From Coprenecus sp902388455 (GTDB lineage: Bacteria; Bacteroidota; Bacteroidia; Bacteroidales; UBA932), in the NCBI GenBank assembly GCA_963931615.1, contig OZ007032.1, positions 1,116,001 through 1,180,000 of the forward strand: a stretch of DNA of 64,000 nt. Reading direction: 5' to 3'. Shown one piece after another: positions 36,226-43,620 of the stretch. A program made the position numbers and the translations under genes. The notes below the pieces were generated by a model. The model did not search any database, was not told where the DNA came from, and was given only the letters and a program-made list of their open reading frames with translations. Every line of letters starts with the position of its first letter. Positions within the stretch are counted from its first letter, which is position 1.

Positions 36226-38118
36226 TTATATCATAACTTTAATATTGATGACCGATACGATTTCGGAATAATCATGACTAGCATAAATTAATCCCTCGCG
36301 TTTTAATTCATCTAGGATGTTAATGACCTCATAATCTGTCATGATGTTATTCATAATCAATTTTGCCTTTTGCATAAGATATTCAAATGACAAGACAGAC
36401 TCATTGGATTCTTGAAGTATAAAATACTCCAATGATTTCTTTTCTATTTCTAGTTTGTTGATAATTTCACCATTTAAATACTCTTCATAAATGATGTTTG
36501 AGAAGAAGTCGTATATTTTGTAATGATAAGAAGATTTTAAATAATATTTTTCAACAGATTCAAAACAAGACCAAGTGTTATTTACAATATGACAAATCTT
36601 TTCTGCAATAAAACAATTTTCAATGTCTTCAGTTTTTATATATCCTTCGGGTAAAAAATCTACACATTCGATAACTTTGAATTTTCCAAAAGAATCCGAA
36701 TTTTTTTTAAAATAACGACTCGAATTCATTATCCCTAAGTTACTAATGTTGTGACGGAATTTTCCATGCTGGTAAAAAAATCGTAAATATCGAAGATTCT
36801 CAATAGATTCCAAGATATCTTCATCTGTTTCTTCTAACAATCCGCGTATAATATTTACCCCGCCTAAATAAATTCCATACATGTCTGCAAATTTTATGAA
36901 TAATAAATTGCTGGCAAAAGTATTTTTCTTATCTATCTTCTTTAGCAGTTCATTGCTTGATGATTCATAACCAATTTGCACATGTACAAATCCTGCTTGG
37001 TGCATTTTTCTGACAATTGATGCATTTATTCCTTTTGTAACAACCTCAGCTAATATAATTTTAAATTGAGGATAGTCTCTTTTTACAGAAGATAATGCGT
37101 CTAGCATCGAATTAAATCGGTTGAAATCATTTCCGATAATATCATTGTCTAAAAAACTAAATTTATAAATGTTATGTTTTTTTATAAGTGCTCTAATCTC
37201 AGATACGATGATTTGATAATTTCGAAGCCTGTGTTTATATCCTGAATTCAAATAGCAAAAATGGCATTTTAGCCAATGACAACTTCTACTACCTTCTATT
37301 GGTAAAAAAATTTCGGTTTTATCCTTATTTTGAAGGAAAGATAGTTGTTCAAAATAGTCATCAAATATTGGCAGTAAACGGCTGTCATTTAAATCAGCAT
37401 ATAATTTATCCTTAAAATTAGTCGTTAAAATTAAATTATTGTTCCGGTATGCAACATTAGGTATGCTATCGATTCTTATGTTACAATGATCGGTATTGTC
37501 AATTAATTTTGCTATATCAACTAAATTATATTCTCCTTCGCCCCAAATTGCAATATCGAACTGAGGAAAGTTTCTAAGAAAACTAACTGCAGAGTCCCTT
37601 GTGCCAATTCCTCCTATAACTATTGGGGTTTGAGGAGAAATCAATTTAATTTTATGTGCAATAATAGAGCCGCATAACCATTGATATAGACTCATGGATA
37701 TACCAAAGAGTAATACTGTATTAAAATTTATTTTACTTAATTCATCATCAATAAATTTATCTAATTTGTCAGCGAACAAATCCATATGCTTGCCAAAAAA
37801 CTGGCTGTCAACATCAATGTACTGTGGTTTCAAAGACATTAGTACTGATTTGATTTTAGCTATAGCTATTCGGTCATTTGCTCTTACTGCTAGGTAATTA
37901 TTGAATAATAAAGTAGAGTAAACCTCACACTCCTTCATCGTTGGGAGTGCCCACCAGGTAAACTCTTTCTGCAATTCAAGCATTTTCAAATTCCAATATA
38001 TTATATTGGTGTCAAAGTTATTTATTTGCAGAAACCGTTTTAATACAGACATTGCCGGAGATGGAGATTCAACCATGCTAGGCGGCATCCAGTTTAATAT
38101 AATTTGCTTCACGCTCAT
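36226..38118 (-). CDS. Cobalamin-binding-domain radical SAM enzyme, RiPP-maturase type
   Basis: This 630-residue enzyme has an N-terminal B12-binding-like Rossmann domain (ILNWMPPSMVESPSPAMSVL, then PIVIGGIGTRDSA and IAIWGEGEYN). A radical SAM core follows, starting EGSRSCHWLKCHFCYLN, and then a helical C-terminal third. The cluster motif is CX4CX2C instead of CX3CX2C. It resembles the RiPP maturation radical SAM protein 1 group, which has a longer first spacing. Likely chemistry is C-methylation or another cobalamin-assisted change on the Gly-Gly peptide, inferred from the family. It heads the AT-rich operon. Confidence 0.82.
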   Translation of the reverse strand: MSVKQIILNWMPPSMVESPSPAMSVLKRFLQINNFDTNIIYWNLKMLELQKEFTWWALPTMKECEVYSTLLFNNYLAVRANDRIAIAKIKSVLMSLKPQYIDVDSQFFGKHMDLFADKLDKFIDDELSKINFNTVLLFGISMSLYQWLCGSIIAHKIKLISPQTPIVIGGIGTRDSAVSFLRNFPQFDIAIWGEGEYNLVDIAKLIDNTDHCNIRIDSIPNVAYRNNNLILTTNFKDKLYADLNDSRLLPIFDDYFEQLSFLQNKDKTEIFLPIEGSRSCHWLKCHFCYLNSGYKHRLRNYQIIVSEIRALIKKHNIYKFSFLDNDIIGNDFNRFNSMLDALSSVKRDYPQFKIILAEVVTKGINASIVRKMHQAGFVHVQIGYESSSNELLKKIDKKNTFASNLLFIKFADMYGIYLGGVNIIRGLLEETDEDILESIENLRYLRFFYQHGKFRHNISNLGIMNSSRYFKKNSDSFGKFKVIECVDFLPEGYIKTEDIENCFIAEKICHIVNNTWSCFESVEKYYLKSSYHYKIYDFFSNIIYEEYLNGEIINKLEIEKKSLEYFILQESNESVLSFEYLMQKAKLIMNNIMTDYEVINILDELKREGLIYASHDYSEIVSVINIKVMI

Positions 38119-38262
38119 ATTTTATCAATCAATTAAGTTTAAAATTATACCAATTTTAGTAAAACAATGTAAAAAGTTGTTTTAAATTTATTTATAATTA
38201 ATTATAAATCAGTGGGTTAATTGGATTTTTGCGACTTTAAGGTTGTCAAGAAATTAAAGTTA

Positions 38263-38895
38263 TGAACAAATACCTAACCAACCAGACTGATAAACAGTGG
38301 CAAGTTATAAAAAATATGTTAGACCCCAAAGAAAGATTCAGAAAATATTCGCTGCGTTCTGTTTTGACGGCATTCTGTATATAGTAAAGACCGGTGTGCA
38401 GTGGAGAATGCTTCCCTCGGATTTCGCTCCGTGGCAGACAGTATATTATTACTTCAACAAGTGGAAGAACGAGGGCTTGCTTGAAGAGATATTTGACACC
38501 CTCTGCGGCATTGTGCGGTGTCTTTCAAGCAGATCGGAGAGTCCCAGCCTTGGAATCATTGACTCACGGAGTGTCAATACCTCTCATCACGGCCAAAGGG
38601 GTATAGACGGGAACAAGAAAATAAAGGGCAGGAAGGAACACATCGTGCTTGACACTCCGGGACTGCCCATGTCAATGAAAGCCCATCCGACTAACGTCCA
38701 TGACAGCGCCGGGGCGGAAGAGGTATTCGAATCCATGAGATACAAATTCCCGGGGCTGAAACGGATTCTGGCGGACGGAGGTTACAGAGACGGGACAGTC
38801 AGGAACACGGTCAAGAGACTGCTGCGTTGTGACCTGGATGTAGTGCTCGGGGCTGACAAACAGACGGACAGATTTGTCCCCATTACAAAAAAAGA
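38263..38895 (+). pseudogene. IS5-family transposase, frameshifted and 3'-truncated
   Basis: It begins MNKYLTNQTDKQWQVI and reads to RKYSLRSVLTA. A 1-base shift near 38370 is then needed to continue as ILYIVKTGVQWRMLP, PWQTVYYYFNKW, the DDE piece LGIIDSRSV and ILADGGYRDG. It stops abruptly after FVPITKK at about 38895, losing the final third including the catalytic Glu region. The break is fused directly to an IS481-type fragment on the other strand. It marks the outer edge of the AT-rich RiPP module. Confidence 0.85.
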
Positions 38896-39227
38896 TGGAT
38901 TGTCGAGCGCACTCCTCCGGGGGATACGAGTATGCCTTTCTTGCGCAACGCGTTGGATACACGCACCTGGCCTAATGCCGGGTTGTCTATGGCCATCTGT
39001 ACCACGGCCTGCTCTATGCGCTCCTACACGCGGTTCTTTATCTCCGGCTTTTTACGTGAGATTTCCTGCAGGGCCAGCTCTCCGCCCTGTTCGTACAGTT
39101 CCTTGAAACGATAAAAACTGTCACGGCTGTAACCCATAATCTTGCAGGCACGTGACACGTTTCCCAACTGTTGGGACAGTTCAAGCAGTCCCAATTTGTT
39201 CTTGATGACTTTTTCTGATGTGGTCAT
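38896..39227 (-). pseudogene. IS481-family transposase fragment with nonsense codon
   Basis: The fragment starts MTTSEKVIKNKLGLLELSQQ, has the HTH piece ACKIMGYSRDSFYRFKELYE, and meets TAG after EIKNRV at 39024. The same frame continues beyond the stop with ERIEQAVVQMAIDNPALGQ and NALRKKGILVSPGGV, until the junction with the IS5 remnant. The DDE catalytic domain is absent. It is therefore dead, both truncated and interrupted. Confidence 0.82.
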
Positions 39228-39320
39228 AACTTAATCCGCTTTTATGTTACAAATTTACTCTTTTTATGCGTAACTGTAAGATTAAGTCTTGACTAATTCA
39301 GTATAAGGCGCAGCAGACAG

Positions 39321-40109
39321 TCACACCGCTATCGGATTGACTCTCATCGTCTCCAGGTTGAGGTACAGACCGTGATGCTCGATCATTCCGTGGCGGAACA
39401 TCTTCCACAGGATGTTGCAGCCGAGCTGCGCCAATGTGGAATTGATGAACAGGTCCTGCCTCTCCAGGGCCTCCGCCAGCGAGCAGCTCGGACCGGAATC
39501 TTTCTCCTTTACCTTCGTATATTTCACCATTCGGGTGATGACTTTCAGCGAGCTGACAGTTTCGTATAGCCTGGAAACCGGTTGCTTGATTTTCTTCGGT
39601 ACCGTTCCCAGCACGACCTGGCCGGCGGTCTGTGTGTTTCCGAGGTCCATCCAGTAGAGCGGCGTTCCGTAACTTCTGTATTCCGAAACCGGCACGGCTT
39701 TCAGCGTGTTCCACAGGTCGAGCCGTGACTTGACGTTGTCCGTGCAGGTGATGGTGATGTTGGCCAGGTTGTCCCGCCTGGCATCCTTCAGGATGGCCGG
39801 ATAGATGTCCGGTACAGCCCTCCAGCCGTTCCCGAAGAAGTTGTTTACGCGAGTGACGAGGCACTGCGCCTTGTTCAGGCCTGTGTCCGACGGACTGAAG
39901 AGCTGGCGTCCGATGTTGGCTTCCGTCACGGTGTCCGGATCGTAGACTGTCACGAACAGCCCTGGATGTCCGAGCCCCCTGAGCGCAGTGTCCAGCCGCG
40001 CCAGGCAGGTCAGCACCTGAGAGCCTGTCCCTCCCGCACCGATGACATTCACCGTAACCGGATGCTGCGGGTTTATCAGGTAGCTGTCGATATAGTGTAC
40101 TCTTTTCAT
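39321..40109 (-). CDS. PRTRC system ThiF-family protein
   Basis: This 262-residue protein is of the E1-like/ThiF fold with an N-terminal nucleotide-binding glycine loop (VNVIGAGGTGSQVL), YDPDTVTEANIGRQLF and the ITCTDNVKSR segment typical of the family. PRTRC cassettes (ParB-related, ThiF-related) occur on plasmids and ICEs; their biochemical function is not established. It overlaps the upstream PRTRC B gene by 4 bases. Confidence 0.88.
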   Translation of the reverse strand: MKRVHYIDSYLINPQHPVTVNVIGAGGTGSQVLTCLARLDTALRGLGHPGLFVTVYDPDTVTEANIGRQLFSPSDTGLNKAQCLVTRVNNFFGNGWRAVPDIYPAILKDARRDNLANITITCTDNVKSRLDLWNTLKAVPVSEYRSYGTPLYWMDLGNTQTAGQVVLGTVPKKIKQPVSRLYETVSSLKVITRMVKYTKVKEKDSGPSCSLAEALERQDLFINSTLAQLGCNILWKMFRHGMIEHHGLYLNLETMRVNPIAV

Positions 40110-40804
40110 TTCAGTATGTCTTTAAGTTTCATATTCTTCAGCGGTTTCAATTCTTTAAGGTCGAAAGGCCTGTCCCTTGCCGCCTTGGTCACCAGCACGA
40201 GGTTTGACTTCGTCGGATTTCCGTATCCTCCCAGATGGGAGAACTCCGTCAGCCAGAATTTTTTCTCCCAGTATTCGAGCAGGTTCGCGTAGGTCAGTTC
40301 CCTTGGCTTTTCTACCCTGGCCGAGCCGAGACAGACGCTTGACCCGGTCACGTTGAAGAGCGGCGCCGCATAGAGCGCCGTCTCCATGCCGGGCCGGTCT
40401 TCCTTGTAGGCGTAGACGTCCAGCCGTGTGTCCCCGGCTTCGTAGATGATTCCCGGCAGGTGGTATTCCGCGTTCTCTATCCCGAGGCCGCTGACAAAGT
40501 ACATCCTCCGTTTCCCGGGAGGATTGTACCAGACGTATCTCTCGCTTCCCTTGCGGGTATCCGCATACAGCAGGTTGGACGGCAGCCTGCCGTGGGGCGT
40601 GCCGCTGTATGTCTCCGAGTAGTCGCGTACCAGCCCGTTCATGAATTCCACCGTTACGGGATGTCCCTCGCCCATCCTTCCCCTCGCGTCAATGCTCCGC
40701 TGCTCCAGGAAATACTTGTTGTCCCCCGCGTAGGTGTAGGCTATCAGTACCGCCCTGGGACAGAGGGTGGCGTGTATCGCGTTTGTAAGTTCATTGTTCT
40801 CCAT
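40106..40804 (-). CDS. PRTRC system protein B
   Basis: This 232-residue protein matches the PRTRC B family, with RDYSETYSGTPHGRLPSNLLY, split as YSETYSGTPHGRLP, then RYVWYNPPGKRRMYF and a C-terminal LTEFSHLGGYGNPTKS. Function is unknown; it always travels with the ThiF-like gene. It overlaps the F-like gene upstream by 14 bases. Confidence 0.85.
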   Translation of the reverse strand: MENNELTNAIHATLCPRAVLIAYTYAGDNKYFLEQRSIDARGRMGEGHPVTVEFMNGLVRDYSETYSGTPHGRLPSNLLYADTRKGSERYVWYNPPGKRRMYFVSGLGIENAEYHLPGIIYEAGDTRLDVYAYKEDRPGMETALYAAPLFNVTGSSVCLGSARVEKPRELTYANLLEYWEKKFWLTEFSHLGGYGNPTKSNLVLVTKAARDRPFDLKELKPLKNMKLKDILK

Positions 40805-41897
40805 GTTCCTTATTATCTGATATGTGGTTTATGAATCTGTCCGCCCATCTGAAGAACCGTTCGGGATAATCGTCGTCCATTCTGAACAGGCTGTCCGTTT
40901 CCGGAGATATGGCCATCGTGGTGACGGGAACCAGGTCATACGTCTCCTGCCTGTCGGAGTTGTACTGGTCCACAAGGCCCCCGGTCACGATGTCATGGAT
41001 GTCATAGGTTATCCGTATCTGCCTGTCAAGCTCCATCGGCCGGTAATCGGGATCCTCCTCGAAATACGGGTCGTAGCAGTAGTGCATGATCGGCTTTTCC
41101 GGGCGGAGGAACTGCAGGCCCTCCGTCATCAGCCCCAGCAGGTCCGCTTCCCATCTGTCCTGCGGAGTATATCTCCGCATGGCTGCGGGCAGATTCCTGT
41201 AGTAGGAGGTGCTCTCCACCCTCCTCAGCAGTTTGGCGGCTTTACCATTCCTGTATGAGCGGACCGTGGCGAGCCGGCTCCTCACGTCGTCTTCCGGTCC
41301 GTCCCGGTCCGCCGTTTCAAGCCAGTCGAGTACCGCTTCCATATCGTCACCGTCCAGTACCGTGGCTATTCCGTTGGCATCCGCCATGCCGTTGATGAAC
41401 GATATGGCGATGCGTCTCAGTGCCGGACTCAGTTCTTCCACGAACTTCACGGGGAAATAGTACAGCGTGTATTCTCCCCACTGGTGGTGTTTCCACAGGT
41501 TGAAATACAGGCGCTGCCCGTCCTGCTCTATGTTGACGCCCGCATTGTCCTTGAGCAGGGTCTCCATGTCATGCACCAGCCGGCCGATGCTTTCCCCCAC
41601 AGTCCTTCCGGGAACGTGCCGGGCTTCCGCTCCCATGAGTTCCGCATATCTCGTGTAGGAGCCGAGAAGGAACCTGTAGTTGCCGTCCGTCAGTATGTTG
41701 AACGTCCCGCCGGCATGGTCCTTTATGAGAAATCCGGGCACGGTGCCGGAGAAGACCGTGCTCAGAAAACGATTGCGGCACCGCTGGGCGCCGCAATCCT
41801 TCTTTTCCTTCCGGTTCCGTAACGGTATTCCTGCCCGGTTTCCTGTATGATGCACCTTGCAAGCTGTTCCGTCTGGGATTCGCTCAAGAGTCTGCAT
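40791..41897 (-). CDS. PRTRC system protein F-like / hypothetical
   Basis: The frame is open from 41984. The convincing protein begins around TVFSGTVPGFLIKDHAGG (about 41770) and runs to HISDNKEHGEQ. It has no motif I recognise, but its place between PRTRC C and B and its size suggest the PRTRC F family. The true start is uncertain: the ATG at 41897 lies inside the small overlapping gene at 41762-41929, whose frame has better coding character. Initiation may therefore occur near 41766, at a non-ATG codon overlapping that gene's TGA. Confidence 0.6.
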   Translation of the reverse strand: MQTLERIPDGTACKVHHTGNRAGIPLRNRKEKKDCGAQRCRNRFLSTVFSGTVPGFLIKDHAGGTFNILTDGNYRFLLGSYTRYAELMGAEARHVPGRTVGESIGRLVHDMETLLKDNAGVNIEQDGQRLYFNLWKHHQWGEYTLYYFPVKFVEELSPALRRIAISFINGMADANGIATVLDGDDMEAVLDWLETADRDGPEDDVRSRLATVRSYRNGKAAKLLRRVESTSYYRNLPAAMRRYTPQDRWEADLLGLMTEGLQFLRPEKPIMHYCYDPYFEEDPDYRPMELDRQIRITYDIHDIVTGGLVDQYNSDRQETYDLVPVTTMAISPETDSLFRMDDDYPERFFRWADRFINHISDNKEHGEQ

Positions 41898-41929
41898 GGT
41901 TCCTCCTTTTTCCTGTCGTTCCTTGTCAT
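41762..41929 (-). CDS. Small 55-residue protein of the PRTRC cassette
   Basis: This 55-codon frame starts at an ATG six bases after the PRTRC C stop and has a convincing basic, helical sequence (SESQTEQLARCIIQETGQE then GRKRRIAAPSGAAIVF). Its codon use fits the neighbours better than the overlapping frame of the F-like gene in the same stretch. No family is recognised. It ends where the F-like protein probably begins. Confidence 0.5.
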   Translation of the reverse strand: MTRNDRKKEEPCRLLSESQTEQLARCIIQETGQEYRYGTGRKRRIAAPSGAAIVF

Positions 41930-41934
41930 GTCGT

Positions 41935-42156
41935 TTATCCTTTTGTCCCGACGGTGGTCTTGAACTCGTACACCGCCTTGTCATCCATGATGACCGGCCC
42001 GTGTACCGTTGCGGTTGTCAGTTCCGGGTAGAAGCCGGAGTAATAGTTCATGACCATCTCCGGGTTGTCCGACGGGTTCGGGTCGTCGAGAGTGATCATC
42101 CCGTTGCCTTTTCTGAATGTGAATGAGCGTGTCATTCCCTTGATGTCTATCGCCAT
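41935..42156 (-). CDS. PRTRC system protein C
   Basis: This 73-residue protein matches the PRTRC C family. It has an N-terminal SFTFRKGNGMITLDDPNP, MNYYSGFYPELTTATVHGP and ends VYEFKTTVGTKG. It resembles the small beta-rich Mo25/PRTRC C proteins of unknown function. It is 3 bases downstream of the E gene. Confidence 0.88.
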   Translation of the reverse strand: MAIDIKGMTRSFTFRKGNGMITLDDPNPSDNPEMVMNYYSGFYPELTTATVHGPVIMDDKAVYEFKTTVGTKG

Positions 42157-42159
42157 GGC

Positions 42160-43071
42160 TTACTGCATTTGATTGTTGATTGAATATTGGTTTCCTTCCT
42201 TCAGCATCCCTGCCGGAAAATCGATGTACTCGTCGTATTCACCGGGCCTGTGGTCCGGCTGCTCATCCGGACTCGGATTTCCCGGCCAGGACTGGTGTCC
42301 GGCATACATGGGCTGCATGCCGCCTTCAAAGCCGGCCGCAGGCTGCTGTGCGTCCGGCATCGGATGCCGTCCGTATGTCTCCCGTGGCGGATACTGCCTT
42401 TCCTGACCCGGATACGGCCGCACCGGCTCATGATATGCGGGCTGACCGCCCGGACACTGTGCCGGCTGCCTGGGATGCATGTCCATGCCTGCCGTCTGCA
42501 TCTGCGCCGGACGCGGCTGCGGTGCCTGCTGCACGGGCTGCCTGTCAAGGTCTTCCATGCCGAACAGGCTTCCCTTGCTGATCTCGGCAGTCTGCGCCTT
42601 GATTTTATCCTCGATTTCCTTCGTCTGCTGGGGGTTGGCGTACGCCTTGGCCTGTCCGAGCACGGTCACGGCCTCCTTGTGGTTCCCGGCCGCGGCCAGC
42701 TCGTCCGCCTTCTTCACCAGTCTCTCATACTTCTCCCGTTTCTCTTTCTCCTCCCTGGTCTCCTTGGCCTTTGCCTCCTTCGCGGCCCTGCTTTCTGAGG
42801 CGGCCTTGTCCGCCCGTTTCTCGAACTCCGCCATGTTGGTCAGCAGACCCGACACCTTCCGCACCGGTCTTGCGATGGTCTGGAAGAAGCCGCCGTCAAG
42901 CTCTTCCGGTGTCCCGGACAGTGTCAGCGGCACGATGTGGTTCCGGGCCTCGTCCTTGAGCCCGTTTGATTTGGGCAGTACGGATACCGTCATGCCCGTG
43001 GCTGATTTGCGGATGACCATCGTGATGTCCACGCTTCCGGCCATCAGCTGGTTGAACTGTGTGAAAAACAT
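42160..43071 (-). CDS. PRTRC system protein E
   Basis: This 303-residue protein has the PRTRC E N-terminal domain (FFTQFNQLMAGSVDITMVIR, VSVLPKSNGLKDEARNHIVPL, LTLSGTPEELDGGFFQTI). A charged Lys/Glu/Ala-rich coiled coil (residues about 85-165) and a Pro/Gln/Gly-rich disordered tail follow. It is the first recognisable PRTRC gene of this operon. ParB, A and D members were not seen within the window. Confidence 0.85.
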   Translation of the reverse strand: MFFTQFNQLMAGSVDITMVIRKSATGMTVSVLPKSNGLKDEARNHIVPLTLSGTPEELDGGFFQTIARPVRKVSGLLTNMAEFEKRADKAASESRAAKEAKAKETREEKEKREKYERLVKKADELAAAGNHKEAVTVLGQAKAYANPQQTKEIEDKIKAQTAEISKGSLFGMEDLDRQPVQQAPQPRPAQMQTAGMDMHPRQPAQCPGGQPAYHEPVRPYPGQERQYPPRETYGRHPMPDAQQPAAGFEGGMQPMYAGHQSWPGNPSPDEQPDHRPGEYDEYIDFPAGMLKEGNQYSINNQMQ

Positions 43072-43104
43072 AATGTTTCCGTGTTAAATGGTTAGACATT
43101 GATT

Positions 43105-43320
43105 CTATGCGTCCCTGAGGAACTCCGCCAGCAGCCTGTCCCTGTCGGGATGGCTGCATATTTCCAGTATCGGGTCCAGCAGGACTGAGATATGTACCGG
43201 TCCGCTTCCTCTTGGCGGCAGTTTGATCGCCGTTTCAGGTACCTGCGCTTTCGGTCTTCTTGCCACGGGCCTCCCTGTCGGAGCCGGTGACGGTTGTCTG
43301 GTGATGGTTGCTTGTCGCAT
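43105..43320 (-). CDS. Small hypothetical ICE protein
   Basis: This 71-residue protein has a basic Pro/Arg-rich N terminus (TRQPSPAPTGRPVARRPK) and a folded-looking C terminus (VHISVLLDPILEICSHPDRD). I chose the ATG at 43320; the open frame upstream runs through the structured palindrome and is not coding-like. It lies 33 bases before the PRTRC E start. Function is unknown. Confidence 0.6.
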   Translation of the reverse strand: MRQATITRQPSPAPTGRPVARRPKAQVPETAIKLPPRGSGPVHISVLLDPILEICSHPDRDRLLAEFLRDA

Positions 43321-43359
43321 AATTCTTATTGTTTTATTTGTTGTGAATACCCGGGCTTC

Positions 43360-43533
43360 GGCAGCCCGTTGAACTACAAGGGCTTTGCGGCGGAGGCTTC
43401 CGGAAAGGCAAGGTTTTCGGGAAAAATACCGGAGCCGGAACGGCGAGGATGATTTTTCCCGAAACCGGAGGCGCGGCCTTGCCGTCCGAAAAGAAGCGTC
43501 CGCCACCTTTGCCCGGTAGCTCAACGGGTTGCC
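43360..43533. repeat. Palindrome A: 174-bp imperfect inverted repeat after topB
   Basis: Outer arms are GGCAGCCCGTTGAACTA (43360-43376) and TAGCTCAACGGGTTGCC (43517-43533). Nested arms are GGCAAGG/CCTTGCC and TTTCGGGAAAAAT/ATTTTTCCCGAAA. It lies in the 300-base gap between topB and the small gene at 43105-43320. It could be a structured RNA or a cruciform. Related elements are at 48347 and 55421. Confidence 0.75.
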
Positions 43534-43620
43534 GGTGTCTGCGGAGTATGAAAAAAAGAGCCGTCCGTGTCCGGACAGCCCCCTCATGCCGTAACGGCAG
43601 GGCCTGCATGTGCCCCGCAA

